DNA of 64,000 nt from Spirochaetia bacterium (GTDB lineage: Bacteria; Spirochaetota; Spirochaetia; Sphaerochaetales; Sphaerochaetaceae), in assembly GCA_022482625.1 (NCBI GenBank), contig JAKVOU010000001.1:2962784-3026783 (forward strand). The letters are read 5' to 3'. Made by a program: the position numbers and the translations under genes. The notes beneath the pieces are model-generated. The model did not search any database and had not been told where the DNA came from. It was given only the letters and a program-made list of their open reading frames with translations. Below, piece after piece: positions 17,201 to 26,978 of this stretch. Each line of letters begins with the position of its first letter. Within the stretch, counting starts at the first letter, position 1.

Positions 17201-18205
17201 ATGAGAAAATGTTTTGCATTGTTGATGATTTTATTGACAAGTTTTGGTTTGCTTTTTGCACAAGGGAGTGCTGAAAAAAGTAGTGTAGCGACAAATGGTA
17301 AGACACAAAAAAAGTATGTAATTAAACTTGCTAATACTCAAGGCGAAAAGGATACACAGTCTATAGGTTTGTTTGAAGTTGCGAAACGACTTAATGCATC
17401 CGGTATGTTTGACGCCCAAGTTTATACTTCCTCTTCGTTAGGTGATACTGATGATATTACTGAACAGGCCATTGCCGGCGCTCCGGTACTTACGGTTTCC
17501 GATCCTGGTAGATTAATGAGCTATGTGCATGATTTTGGTGTCATCCAGATGCCATATCTTTTTACTGATGCTGCAGTACTTGATAAACTTGTTAATACAG
17601 ATGTTTATAAAAGTTGGGAAAAAGACTTTGAAAAGGATGGAATTAAGTTGATTACTTCCAATTGGTATAATGGTCCAAGGAATTTTGTGTGTAATAAGCA
17701 AATTGATACTCCTGCGGATTTGAAAGGCCAAAAAATTAGAACTATTGGTTCTGAATTGTTTGTTGATTCTGTCAATGCAATGGGTGCGGTAGCAACCCCT
17801 ATGGCTTGGTCTGAAGTATATTCTGGTATTCAGCAGGGAGCCATTGATGGTGCTGAAGTTCAGACTCCGGCTTCCTATGCAACTCGTTTGTATGAAATCT
17901 GTAAATACACGAATAAGACTGAACATTTCCAATTGGTTGGTTGTGTAGTTATGGGAACTAATGTTTTTAATTCATGGAGCAAAGAAGCTCAGGATTTCTT
18001 TGTCAAAACATTCAGAGAAGTTGGAACAGAGAATAGAAAGATGGTTAATGATTATATTAAAAACTATGAAACCGACATGGCAAAAAAGGGAATGATTATA
18101 CATGAAGTTGACAAGGCTCCATTCATTGAGGCTGTTCAGCCAATTTATGACAAACTTGGATATACACAATTAGCAAAAACTCTTAAAGCTGATCTTGCAA
18201 AATAA
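17201..18205 (+). CDS. dctP: TRAP transporter solute-binding protein DctP (334 aa)
   Basis: The periplasmic receptor of a tripartite ATP-independent transporter, probably for glucuronate/galacturonate given the downstream uxaC-uxuAB. A signal peptide (MRKCFALLMILLTSFGLLFA) ends at the spirochaete-style FAQGSAE junction. TRAP-family marks include the binding-site region NWYNGPRNFVCNKQIDTPADLKGQKIR (shown in parts: NKQIDTPADLKGQKIR), GAVATPMAWSEVYSGIQQG and AIDGAE. The carboxylate-binding arginine is likely in GPRNF. The length is typical. The start has AAAGGAG. A stable hairpin separates it from dctQ, a frequent way to keep receptor mRNA in excess. Confidence 0.92.
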   Translation: MRKCFALLMILLTSFGLLFAQGSAEKSSVATNGKTQKKYVIKLANTQGEKDTQSIGLFEVAKRLNASGMFDAQVYTSSSLGDTDDITEQAIAGAPVLTVSDPGRLMSYVHDFGVIQMPYLFTDAAVLDKLVNTDVYKSWEKDFEKDGIKLITSNWYNGPRNFVCNKQIDTPADLKGQKIRTIGSELFVDSVNAMGAVATPMAWSEVYSGIQQGAIDGAEVQTPASYATRLYEICKYTNKTEHFQLVGCVVMGTNVFNSWSKEAQDFFVKTFREVGTENRKMVNDYIKNYETDMAKKGMIIHEVDKAPFIEAVQPIYDKLGYTQLAKTLKADLAK

Positions 18206-18220
18206 TTGTATGTAATATAT

Positions 18221-18258
18221 ACATCCTTTCTTGGTGTGGATATATCAGGAAAGGATGT
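18221..18258 (+). other. Intercistronic hairpin between dctP and dctQ
   Basis: ACATCCTTTCTTG (18221-18233) pairs with CAGGAAAGGATGT (18246-18258) with one G-U pair. No T-run follows, so rather than a full terminator it is probably a 3' stabiliser or partial attenuator giving more DctP than DctQM. Confidence 0.6.
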
Positions 18259-18349
18259 AAGATTTGAGAATTATCTTTGTTGTCTTGCACAGCATATATG
18301 ATTTATCAGCAATTCGAACATACAAAACAATTGTGTCATGGAGAAAAAA

Positions 18350-18889
18350 ATGAAGGAAAGATTACAAAGGCTTGATTCCTTATATGGCAAGTTTTGTAAA
18401 ATTGAGACTGCAATATGTATGATACTGTTTGTCGTAATAGTTGTACTTGTTTTTCTAGCTGCTGTTTTGCGAAAAATTAACTTGCCTATTCAATGGTCTA
18501 ATGATGTTGCGCAATTGTGTTTTGCTTGGCTTGCTTTTCTTGGTGCCGATATTGCCTTAAGAAAAGGATCACTGGTGGGGGTTGCGCTTATTACTACTAA
18601 GTTTAATGAAACAGTTCAGAAAGTTCTCAATATAATTTGTTACGTTATAATGATTGGTCTCTTGATTATTATGGCCAAATATGGATTTTTGCTTGCTGTC
18701 AGAGATTGGCAAAGAGCATTCCAAACATTGCCGATAAGTTATAGTTTTGTCACGTTGAGTCTCGCTATAAGTGCAGTGCTTATGATTTGTTCTATTATTC
18801 ATAATGTTTTACATATAAATGAATTGAATGGTTGTTCAACAGTTTCATGTTCATGTAAAAGTGCTGAAAGAGATATGGGGGAAAAGTAA
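18350..18889 (+). CDS. dctQ: TRAP transporter small permease DctQ (179 aa)
   Basis: The four-helix small membrane subunit of the TRAP transporter. Four hydrophobic segments are seen, with family residues WSNDVAQLCFAWLAFLGADIAL (in part: FAWLAFLGADIALRKG) in the second to third segment, the common W-x-F-L-G-A-x-x-A-x-R-x-x-x-H/L motif. The ATG at 18350 is preceded by GGAG at ideal spacing; ATG 18338 overlaps that site. The stop nearly abuts dctM. Confidence 0.88.
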   Translation: MKERLQRLDSLYGKFCKIETAICMILFVVIVVLVFLAAVLRKINLPIQWSNDVAQLCFAWLAFLGADIALRKGSLVGVALITTKFNETVQKVLNIICYVIMIGLLIIMAKYGFLLAVRDWQRAFQTLPISYSFVTLSLAISAVLMICSIIHNVLHINELNGCSTVSCSCKSAERDMGEK

Positions 18890-18890
18890 A

Positions 18891-20180
18891 ATGGGATTGT
18901 TACTGTTCTTATTCATTGTTTTACTTTTGGCAAACATGCCGATTGCTTTTGTCATTGGAATTTCTGGTGCTGGCTATTTTTTTGTTCATAATGAAATTCC
19001 TTGGAGTGTCTTGGTACAAAGAGTGGTGGCTCAAACACAATCAACATCTTTCTTGGCTGTACCTTTCTTCCTGCTTGCAGGAAACCTTATGAATGAAACA
19101 GGAATTACCAAGAATTTACTTGCTCTTGCTAGGTTGCTGACTCGTACGCTTTATGGTGGAATAGCTCAAGTCAATGTTGTGCTCAGTACTTTGATGGGGG
19201 GAATTTCCGGTAGTGCTTGTGCCGATGCCGGTATGGAAATAAGAATCCTAGGTCCGGAAATGGATGCAAAAGGGTATCCGAAGGGTTATGCTGCGAGTTT
19301 GACATGTTTGACTAGTCTCATAACAGCAACCATACCTCCTAGTCTTGGTTTGATTCTTTATGGGTTTGTCGGCAGTGTCTCAATCGGTCAATTGTTTGCA
19401 GCAGGGATGATACCTGGCCTTTTTATGTGCGTAGCTCTTATGACTGCTGTAACAATTACCAGCCATAAACATAAATATGATCCTCCTTGCCCAGGTGTGA
19501 AAAGAGTGACATGGGTTGAGTTGAGAGCTAATTTAAAATCATCTGTTTGGGCATTGATGTTTCCAATTATTCTTGTTGTCGGTATTCGTTTTGGCTTTTT
19601 TACCCCATCTGAGGCCGGTGCTTTTGCTGTTGTGTATTCTATTATCATAGGAATTTTTGTTTACAAAGAACTTACTTGGGAAAAGTTCAAGACAGCTCTC
19701 TTCAATGGCATTATCGATGACGGTGCAATTATTATAATTATAGCTTTTTCTGGAATTTTCAGTTATGCGCTTACTTATGGCAACGTACCTAAGATTATGT
19801 CACATTTTTTGCTTGGGATTACCAAAAATCCGCAACTTATGATGTTACTCATGTTGGTTTTTCTCTTTTTCTCAGGTATGCTTGTGGATTCAAATGTTAA
19901 TATTCTCTTGCTAACACCCATTTTTCTTCCTGTTGTAGAATCTATGGGAATTAATCCTGTCCATTTTGGTATTTGTATGATGACTATTGTAACAATGGGG
20001 TGCATGACACCTCCTGTTGGAACAGCTATTTATATTGTCTGTGGCATACATGGTTGTACAGTTGGAGATTACATGAAAGAAGCAAAACCTTTCTTTGCTG
20101 CAATTCTTTTAGAGGTTGTTGTTCTTGTGTTTATTCCTGAGATTTCTATGTTTTTGCCCCATCTTATGTATGGAATATAG
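18891..20180 (+). CDS. dctM: TRAP transporter large permease DctM (429 aa)
   Basis: The large, transport-conducting subunit with about 12 segments. Conserved family segments include FLAVPFFLLAGNLMNETGIT, GGISGSACADAGMEIRILGP, ATIPPSLGLILYGFVG, FFTPSEAGAFAVVYS and TPPVGTAIYIVCGI. ATG 18891 follows a GGGGGAAAAG site, and the gene begins one base after dctQ stops. Together with DctP and DctQ it forms a sodium-driven importer, placed directly before uronate isomerase, which supports a hexuronate substrate. Confidence 0.92.
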   Translation: MGLLLFLFIVLLLANMPIAFVIGISGAGYFFVHNEIPWSVLVQRVVAQTQSTSFLAVPFFLLAGNLMNETGITKNLLALARLLTRTLYGGIAQVNVVLSTLMGGISGSACADAGMEIRILGPEMDAKGYPKGYAASLTCLTSLITATIPPSLGLILYGFVGSVSIGQLFAAGMIPGLFMCVALMTAVTITSHKHKYDPPCPGVKRVTWVELRANLKSSVWALMFPIILVVGIRFGFFTPSEAGAFAVVYSIIIGIFVYKELTWEKFKTALFNGIIDDGAIIIIIAFSGIFSYALTYGNVPKIMSHFLLGITKNPQLMMLLMLVFLFFSGMLVDSNVNILLLTPIFLPVVESMGINPVHFGICMMTIVTMGCMTPPVGTAIYIVCGIHGCTVGDYMKEAKPFFAAILLEVVVLVFIPEISMFLPHLMYGI

Positions 20181-20192
20181 GAGAAATATACA

Positions 20193-21587
20193 ATGATACC
20201 TTTTATGACTAAAGATTTTCTTCTGGAAACCAGTATGGCTAAACGTCTTTTTTTTGACTATGCCGAGCATATGCCGATATTTGACTATCATTGTCATTTG
20301 TCGGCTAAAGAAATCTATGAAGATAATGTTTTTGATTCCTTAGGTTCTCTTTGGCTCGATGGTGACCATTATAAATGGCGGATTATGCGTGCGGCTGGTA
20401 TCCCTGAAAAGTATATTACAGGATCTGCGCCAATATACGATAAAATGATGGCATTTGCAAAGACGCTTCCTCTAGCAATAGGTAATCCTATTTACCATTG
20501 GTCACATCTAGAATTACAACGATACTTTGGCATAACAGTACCTTTTGACGAAAGGACTGCTCCATCCATCATGGAAAAAGCAGATAATTTGATTAAAGAA
20601 AAGCAACTTTCTCCTAGAAAAATGATTGTTTGTTCACATGTAAAGACATTATGCACTACAGAGGACCCAACAGTTGATTTTACTTATCACGAACGGCTGG
20701 CCAAGCAGTTTTCTGATTGCAAAGTCTTGCCTGCTTGGAGGCCTGACAAAGCATTGAAAATCAATGAAACAGATTTCATTGGATATCTTGCTCAATTAGA
20801 AGTGAAAAGTCACATTAAGATTAAATCTTATGGTGATTTGTTGAATGCTTTGGAAAACAGAATGGATGATTTTGCTTTGCATGGATGTATCGCAAGTGAC
20901 CATGATATCAACAGACCCATATATATCGGTGTTGATGAGGCCTCTGTTGAATCACTGTTTCAAAAAAGATTGCAGGGCAATTTGCTGACAGAGGATGAAT
21001 ATCACGCCTATCGGTCTGCACTGTTATTACATTTGGCAAAAAGTTATCATAAGCGTAATTGGGCAATGGAACTGCATGTTGGCTGTAATAGGAACCAGAA
21101 TCATCGGATGACCCGATTGTTAGGCGAATCAACAGGATTTGATTCTACAGGCGATTATGAAGTTGCTGAAGGCGTTGGTGCTTTCCTTGATGCTTTGGCA
21201 TCTCAGGCTGAATTACCAAAGGCGATACTCTTTTCATTGAATCCAAAAGATAACTGGATACTTGCTAGTTTGGCAAATACATTCCAAGGCACAGAGATCC
21301 CTTCAAAAATTCAACTTGGCGCTGCTTGGTGGATGCAGGATCATAAGTACGGAATGGAACAGCAGTTGATAGCTTTGTCCAGTTCCGGATTGTTGGGTAC
21401 ATTTATTGGTATGCTTACAGACAGTCGATCATTTTTATCTTATTCACGTCATGAATATTTCCGAAGAATCCTTTGCAATTTTATTGGGAATCTTGTTGAA
21501 AATGGGGAATATCCAATGAGTGAGAATCTAGGAAAGCTTGTAGAAAATATTTGCTATAACAATGCTACATATTATTTCAAAATATGA
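20193..21587 (+). CDS. uxaC: Uronate isomerase (464 aa)
   Basis: Converts D-glucuronate to D-fructuronate and D-galacturonate to D-tagaturonate, the first step of hexuronate breakdown. It belongs to the amidohydrolase-fold UxaC family. The metal-binding HxH is seen in FDYHCHLSAKEIYED near residue 28. MELHVGCNRNQNHRM near the middle and FIGMLTDSRSFLSYSRHEYF near the C-terminus are diagnostic. The length is typical. It starts 12 bases after dctM in the same operon. Confidence 0.95.
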   Translation: MIPFMTKDFLLETSMAKRLFFDYAEHMPIFDYHCHLSAKEIYEDNVFDSLGSLWLDGDHYKWRIMRAAGIPEKYITGSAPIYDKMMAFAKTLPLAIGNPIYHWSHLELQRYFGITVPFDERTAPSIMEKADNLIKEKQLSPRKMIVCSHVKTLCTTEDPTVDFTYHERLAKQFSDCKVLPAWRPDKALKINETDFIGYLAQLEVKSHIKIKSYGDLLNALENRMDDFALHGCIASDHDINRPIYIGVDEASVESLFQKRLQGNLLTEDEYHAYRSALLLHLAKSYHKRNWAMELHVGCNRNQNHRMTRLLGESTGFDSTGDYEVAEGVGAFLDALASQAELPKAILFSLNPKDNWILASLANTFQGTEIPSKIQLGAAWWMQDHKYGMEQQLIALSSSGLLGTFIGMLTDSRSFLSYSRHEYFRRILCNFIGNLVENGEYPMSENLGKLVENICYNNATYYFKI

Positions 21588-22198
21588 TGATATCTAAAGT
21601 TAGGATTAGTTGATTATATATTATGTGAAATAATGAGCAATTTGCAAAAATGCAGTATGGAACTGTTACGTTTATGAATGACATTGGATTTGAGTGAGCC
21701 CTAAATGCAAGCATCAGAAGTAACAAATAACATATACCGGATATTTCTGATTCCATTCAATTTATGTTGTTGAGATGAAAAAAGATTCGAAACATATGAG
21801 GTATCGGTCCTTTTATATCATGAGAATTAGAATGACATAAGAGGAAAATTATGAATATCACTAAAACGAGGCTTAACTAAATAATATATAATTCTAAAAT
21901 TTATGACTGAAAAGTTGTCTACTTACAATTGAAATAGATAATTGTTTGTGAAAATATAATTATTTTCGGACTAAATATCGTTTATTGTTTGTGCGTAGTT
22001 ATACAAACTTACAGTAGATAATCTTTTTGCTATTGAATATTGAGATACATAGTCTTGAAGATTGTATGGAATACAGAATGAAAAAAACTGTGTGGAGTAT
22101 AATTTTTTACATGCAGTTCAAAAGACACCAAGTAAGATTATTATGCCTATTTGACTTGGTAGTTATGATTTGGTGCGAGGATTTTGGAGGAGCTTTTG
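21588..22198. other. Non-coding region between uxaC and uxuA
   Basis: 611 AT-rich bases with no convincing gene; a 69-codon frame at 22027-22236 lacks a ribosome site and overlaps uxuA. The region implies that uxuA-uxuB have their own promoter, but no strong -35/-10 pair or terminator stands out. Confidence 0.4.
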
Positions 22199-23266
22199 AT
22201 GAAGATGACGATGCGCTGGTACGGTTCAAAATTTGATACTGTAACCTTAAAACAGATGAGACAGATTCCTGGTTTGAAGGGCGTCATTACGACCTTATAT
22301 GATATTCCGGTAGGAGAAGTATGGCCGCAGGATCGAATCCATGAACTGAAGGAAGAAGTCGAAGCTTCAGGGCTCGTGATAGAAGGTATCGAAAGTATCA
22401 ATATCCATGATGCAATCAAAATTGGCTTACCTGAACGGGACCGATATATCGAGAATTATATAGCAACCCTTGAGCATCTTGGAAAAGAAGGCATTACGCT
22501 GGTATGCTACAATTTCATGCCTGTCTTTGACTGGACCCGGACCGATTTGTCCAAACAGCGGCCAGACGGTTCCTTTGTCATGGCATATGATCAGAAAAAG
22601 GTCGATGCCCTTGATCCACAGGCTTTCTTTGACCAGACGAATTCCAATAGCAACGGCTTTGTGATGCCCGGTTGGGAACCGGACAGGCTGGCTCATGTCA
22701 AGGAACTGTTTGCAGCATATGCTTCGGTTGATGCCGATGTACTGTTCAATAACCTTGTTTATTTCCTTAAGGCAATCGAACCGATATGCGAAAAATATGG
22801 GATCAAAATGGCAATCCACCCAGATGATCCCGCATGGTCGGTCTTTGGACTGCCAAGGATTATTACAGGAAAGGAAACAATTCTCAGATTGATGAAGGCT
22901 GTCGACAAACCATTCAACGGACTGACTTTCTGTACTGGATCTCTTGGAACGAATCCAAAGAATGATCTTCCTGGGATTGTCAGAGCATTACCTGGTCGTA
23001 TACATTTTGCCCATATACGGAATCTGCACCATTTTTCACCTGGAGTATTTGAGGAGTCTGCACATCTTTCCAGTGATGGCTCCTTTGATATGTATGAAAT
23101 TTGCAAAGCACTCTATGACATTGGTTTCAATGGCCCTGTCAGACCTGACCATGGCCGTATGATTTGGGGAGAAAAAGCGATGCCTGGTTATGGACTGTAC
23201 GACAGGGCACTCGGAGCTACATACATCAATGGATTGTTTGAAGCAATTGAGAAATCCAACAGATAG
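22199..23266 (+). CDS. uxuA: Mannonate dehydratase (355 aa)
   Basis: Dehydrates D-mannonate to 2-keto-3-deoxy-D-gluconate (KDG). It is a full-length UxuA-family TIM barrel. It begins KMTMRWYGSKFDTVTLKQMR with the usual W-(Y/F)-G opening. IHPDDPAWSVFGLPRI in the middle and RIHFAHIRNLHHF plus PVRPDHGRMIWGE near the end carry the metal-binding Cys/His and catalytic residues. ATG 22199 follows GGAGGAG; the TTG at 22184 is not needed. It is followed by uxuB. Confidence 0.95.
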   Translation: MKMTMRWYGSKFDTVTLKQMRQIPGLKGVITTLYDIPVGEVWPQDRIHELKEEVEASGLVIEGIESINIHDAIKIGLPERDRYIENYIATLEHLGKEGITLVCYNFMPVFDWTRTDLSKQRPDGSFVMAYDQKKVDALDPQAFFDQTNSNSNGFVMPGWEPDRLAHVKELFAAYASVDADVLFNNLVYFLKAIEPICEKYGIKMAIHPDDPAWSVFGLPRIITGKETILRLMKAVDKPFNGLTFCTGSLGTNPKNDLPGIVRALPGRIHFAHIRNLHHFSPGVFEESAHLSSDGSFDMYEICKALYDIGFNGPVRPDHGRMIWGEKAMPGYGLYDRALGATYINGLFEAIEKSNR

Positions 23267-23296
23267 CGGATTGATGATGGAGGAGAGGTAGACGAC

Positions 23297-24907
23297 ATGC
23301 AATTGACTGCAAAAGAATTGAAAGAACGTACTACATGGCTTTCAAAAGGATATGAATTACCGCAATTTGACCGTCAGAAAATGATTGACAGCACCTTGCA
23401 GGAGCCTGTATGGATTCACTTTGGTGCTGGTAATATTTTCAGGGGATTTCCTGCCATGCTCATGCAGAAACTCTTGGATGAAGGTCTGGAAAAGAAAGGC
23501 ATCATTGTCGGAGAAGGGTTCGATTATGAAATCATCGACCGGATATATGTACCCCATGATAATCTTTCTTTGCTTGTTACTTTGAATGATAACGGTACAA
23601 TTGACACTTCCGTGGTTGCATCGGTAGCTGCTGCATGGAAATGCAATTCTTCCTTTTCGAGGGAATGGGAGAATTTCAAAAATGCTTTTGAAAAACCATC
23701 ACTTCAAATGGTATCGTTTACAATAACGGAAAAAGGCTATGCAATGAAAGGACAGGATGGCAACTATTTCCCATTTGTACAAGAAGATATAGGCCAAGGA
23801 CCGGATGGAAATCTCAAAGGCTTGATGGGTATGGTTACTGCACTCGTTTATCATCGTTATAAGAGTTGTGGGGTACCGCTTGCCTTGTGTAGCATGGACA
23901 ATTGTTCACATAATGGCGAAAAGCTTCAGACGGCTGTTTCTACTATGGCAAATGAATGGGTAGAAAAAGGTCTGTGTGAAAAAGGTTTCCTAGCTTATCT
24001 TCATGAGCAAATCAGTTTTCCTTGGTCAATGATAGACAAGATTACACCGAGACCTGATGCTGATGTACAGCATATGCTGAAGAAAAATGACTTTGAGTCA
24101 ACAGATGTCGTCATTACGGCGAAACATACCTATATTGCTCCGTTTGTCAATGCCGAGAGACCTCAATATCTGGTCATCGAGGACAAGTTTCCCAATGGTA
24201 GGCCATGTCTTGAGAAAGCTGGTGTCTACTTTACTGACCGAGATACAGTCAACAAGGTCGAAAAGATGAAGGTTTGTACTTGCCTGAATCCTTTGCACAC
24301 CTGCTTGGCAATTTATGGTTGCCTCTTGGGATATAATCGGATTGCCGATGAGATGAAAGATGGTCAGCTGAATAGAATGGTACATGTCCTTGGGCATGAT
24401 GAAGGCCTGCCTGTTGTTGTGGATCCCGGTATCATTGAACCAAAGGCCTTTCTTGATGAGGTACTGGAAACTCGTTTTCCGAATCCTTTTATGCCTGACA
24501 CCCCTCAACGTATTGCCTGTGATACCAGCCAGAAGCTTCCCATCAGATATGGAGAAACGATCAAGGCATATATGGCAAGTGACAGCCTTGATATAAAAAG
24601 ACTTACAGTCGTTCCGCTGGCCATTGCCGGATGGTGCAGATATCTCATGGGTGTTGATGATGAAGGTAAAGCTTTCCAGCCATCACCGGATCCGAGACTT
24701 GAACAGGAAAGAAAATATCTGAAAGACGTGAAGCTGGGTGACGAAGGTCCTTTTGATGAGGCACTCAGGCCTATACTCAGCGATGCGTCACTTTTTGCTG
24801 TAGATTTGTACAAGGCTGGCCTTGCAGACAAAGTGACTGATTATTTTACACAACTTGTAAAAGGCAAAGGAGCTGTCAGGAATACGTTGCAAAAGTATAT
24901 AAGGTAA
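23297..24907 (+). CDS. uxuB: D-mannonate oxidoreductase / fructuronate reductase (536 aa)
   Basis: The NAD-dependent long-chain mannitol-dehydrogenase family enzyme that reduces D-fructuronate to D-mannonate. N-terminal nucleotide-binding residues are in IHFGAGNIFRGF (about residue 40). The middle has SFTITEKGY and SMDNCSHNGEKL, and the C-terminal domain has the catalytic Lys region in NPLHTCLAIYGCLLG. The position after uxuA makes a mannonate/fructuronate role more likely than mannitol. The length is at the long end of the family. It ends at a strong terminator. Confidence 0.92.
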   Translation: MQLTAKELKERTTWLSKGYELPQFDRQKMIDSTLQEPVWIHFGAGNIFRGFPAMLMQKLLDEGLEKKGIIVGEGFDYEIIDRIYVPHDNLSLLVTLNDNGTIDTSVVASVAAAWKCNSSFSREWENFKNAFEKPSLQMVSFTITEKGYAMKGQDGNYFPFVQEDIGQGPDGNLKGLMGMVTALVYHRYKSCGVPLALCSMDNCSHNGEKLQTAVSTMANEWVEKGLCEKGFLAYLHEQISFPWSMIDKITPRPDADVQHMLKKNDFESTDVVITAKHTYIAPFVNAERPQYLVIEDKFPNGRPCLEKAGVYFTDRDTVNKVEKMKVCTCLNPLHTCLAIYGCLLGYNRIADEMKDGQLNRMVHVLGHDEGLPVVVDPGIIEPKAFLDEVLETRFPNPFMPDTPQRIACDTSQKLPIRYGETIKAYMASDSLDIKRLTVVPLAIAGWCRYLMGVDDEGKAFQPSPDPRLEQERKYLKDVKLGDEGPFDEALRPILSDASLFAVDLYKAGLADKVTDYFTQLVKGKGAVRNTLQKYIR

Positions 24908-24987
24908 GTATATAAAGTAAGTATGTATTGCTACTATAGTAAGTTGAAGAATCTGTCAATTCAGAATATTTCCAAAGTAATAGTATC

Positions 24988-25020
24988 AACAGGAGCCAAT
25001 GATCAGACTCCTGTTTTTTT
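24988..25020 (+). terminator. Terminator after uxuB
   Basis: AACAGGAG (24988-24995) pairs with CTCCTGTT (25008-25015) followed by a run of T's. This closes the uronate operon before the convergent defence module. Confidence 0.85.
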
Positions 25021-25033
25021 CTGAATTAAGCGG

Positions 25034-25648
25034 TCAATGAAATATAATATGACCTCGATATAAGGGACATAAGGATTTTCTGCTAACAGAAGTTCCCCTT
25101 TTTTGTAGTTTTCCGAGACTGAATGAATTTTCTTTATTGAGCTCTTTAATCAATGTTTCGTAAACCTGTTGTCTGTTCAATCTGAAAGTTTTGTTGTTCG
25201 GATTCAAGATGTCATTCAGTTCTTTATTATAGTGACTATCTGTAGCCTCGATTTTTCCTCTACGTGTATAAGAAAGAGTATCTATACAGCTTTGCTTTTG
25301 CGAATCAAAGAAGAGCTTGCTGTCACCTTTATGCTTATCACAAGTCGTTTCACCTAAAGGACCTTGTGCATGGCCATTGCATACGAACAGCAAATTATTC
25401 CAATCCAGTTGCAGAGATTGTCCTTGGGGACAAGATTGCGGAATATAATGTTCTATGGTTCCACAAGGATCTTCAACTTCATTGCAGGAAACCCTTCTCA
25501 TGCAATACGCACAAAGGCCATGTTGCTCTTTGCAGAGATTTGCTTTCATTTGGTTTTTTATCTTTGTGTCTAATCCAATATATGTTCCGCCAGAACATCT
25601 GTATGTAGTTAAATCCTTAGGCTCTTTTCTTTTTCTTATTGCTATCAT
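25034..25648 (-). CDS. ptuB: PtuB-like HNH endonuclease (TIGR02646-type, 204 aa)
   Basis: A small HNH nuclease of the type paired with PtuA ATPases in Septu anti-phage systems and in some retrons. Zinc and catalytic residues are visible: CAYC at residues 46-49, the catalytic His in TIEHYIPQS (residue 67), Asn in DWNNLLFVC (84/85), then C90, C103 and DKHKG with His 106. It overlaps the end of the upstream ATPase by four bases (ATGA), showing translational coupling. The C-terminal region is shorter than in some homologues but nothing key is missing. No reverse transcriptase is nearby, so a Septu rather than retron identity is inferred. Confidence 0.82.
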   Translation of the reverse strand: MIAIRKRKEPKDLTTYRCSGGTYIGLDTKIKNQMKANLCKEQHGLCAYCMRRVSCNEVEDPCGTIEHYIPQSCPQGQSLQLDWNNLLFVCNGHAQGPLGETTCDKHKGDSKLFFDSQKQSCIDTLSYTRRGKIEATDSHYNKELNDILNPNNKTFRLNRQQVYETLIKELNKENSFSLGKLQKRGTSVSRKSLCPLYRGHIIFH

Positions 25649-26913
25649 ACTGATGAAGACTCCGGAGTTTCCAAGGCAAGGGAAACTTGTGCAGAAGTTA
25701 AATCTGGATCATTCGCGTTCAATTTTTGTTCGAGTATATTTAGTTTTTCTTTTGCAGATATATAATCGTCCTCATCTAATGCTTTGTAGAATTCCTTGAA
25801 CAGTATACTGATTTCCTGTGGCTTGTCGTCTACATTCATGATAAGCTTTGCTACATTGTTAAGGCTGCTTCCATAGTTGCCGATTATTTTCTGTAACTCA
25901 AAATTCTTTAAATAGCTGACGCTATCTTTTGGAGCTGCAGAGATAACGAAAGGTGAATGTGTAGTAATGAGAAATTGGCAATTGGGAAAGGTATTCAGTA
26001 ATTTGTCGAGAACTACATATTGCCATGAAGGATGTAGGTGTAGCTCTATTTCATCTATCAATATGATGCCTTCTCCTTCCAATGGATTTTGTCTCTTGGG
26101 ATTTGCTATTGCCAATTTTCTAGCTAAGTCGCCTACAAGGGCAAGCAAGACTTGTTCACCATCAGACAGTTGTTCAATTCTTAGATTGTCCCTGCCTTTG
26201 CTTACCCATAGGCCTTGGGGAGATTGCCAGTCAAAATGTAGATTTGAAAAGTCTGGTATGAATGTATAGATAGCTTTTTTGACATTTTCCAACAAAGGTT
26301 CTACATACGTTGCATCATGTTGTTCTCTGCTTTTTTGGTTCTGTAATGCTTCCATATCCCTGAACCACTCATAGAACAGCTTGAACTCTGTATGAAAAAG
26401 ATTTTCTTTTTCATAAATTGCAGTTGGAGAAAAAGTATGGTGTTTCCGTATCCTTGAAGGAATAGAATAACCTACTCTGGAAACTGTATAATAGGAATAG
26501 ATCGGAAGATTACATTGCCCTTTTGTTTCTGTAATTTGTTTGCGCAACTCTGTGGCATAAGCATTTAATTCTTGAAATGAACTTGAAATGTTCTGCTTCG
26601 TATACTGCCCTCTTTTTACCCTATACAGTTTCCATGTTATTTCATGTCCGATGGTATCTTCACAGGTAATCTCAAGTGTTGCACTGTTGCTATGTATGTT
26701 GATATCAGCTGTACTGTTGATACGTGTCCCATTTCCGTTCGGAGACAGAATACGTGCTGGAATCCATGAAATAGCTGTGAAGATTGCATCAAGCAATGTA
26801 CTTTTGCCAGAACCATTTTCACCTGTAAAAACCTGCAATGGATAGGCTGGGGTTACTTCAAATGGTTTCTGAAATCCCCTGTATCCTTCCAGACGTATAC
26901 GTTTGAGTTTCAT
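25645..26913 (-). CDS. ptuA: PtuA-like AAA/SMC-type ATPase (Septu, 422 aa)
   Basis: An ABC/SMC-like ATPase of the overcoming-lysogenisation/Septu type. Walker A GENGSGKST is at residues 31-39; a signature-like LSDGEQVLLALVGDLARKLA follows in the C-terminal half; Walker B is EGIILIDEIELHLHPSWQ, and the switch His is in LITTHSPFVISAAP. The short C-terminal tail (ILEQKLNANDPDL) resembles partner-binding tails. The start at ATG 26913 has AAGGGG; TTG 26919 is less likely. In known Septu systems PtuA assembles into a filament or hexamer that holds the PtuB nuclease until phage infection. Confidence 0.85.
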   Translation of the reverse strand: MKLKRIRLEGYRGFQKPFEVTPAYPLQVFTGENGSGKSTLLDAIFTAISWIPARILSPNGNGTRINSTADINIHSNSATLEITCEDTIGHEITWKLYRVKRGQYTKQNISSSFQELNAYATELRKQITETKGQCNLPIYSYYTVSRVGYSIPSRIRKHHTFSPTAIYEKENLFHTEFKLFYEWFRDMEALQNQKSREQHDATYVEPLLENVKKAIYTFIPDFSNLHFDWQSPQGLWVSKGRDNLRIEQLSDGEQVLLALVGDLARKLAIANPKRQNPLEGEGIILIDEIELHLHPSWQYVVLDKLLNTFPNCQFLITTHSPFVISAAPKDSVSYLKNFELQKIIGNYGSSLNNVAKLIMNVDDKPQEISILFKEFYKALDEDDYISAKEKLNILEQKLNANDPDLTSAQVSLALETPESSSV

Positions 26914-26978
26914 TGTCAACCCCTTGCTTTGTTTCTGATACTTTCAATAATACCCTATAAAATATACAGGACCAGTAT

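Noticed and set aside
25034-26913. Retron rather than Septu system
   Set aside because: PtuA/PtuB-like effectors also occur with retrons, but no reverse transcriptase and no msr/msd-like RNA are seen on either side.
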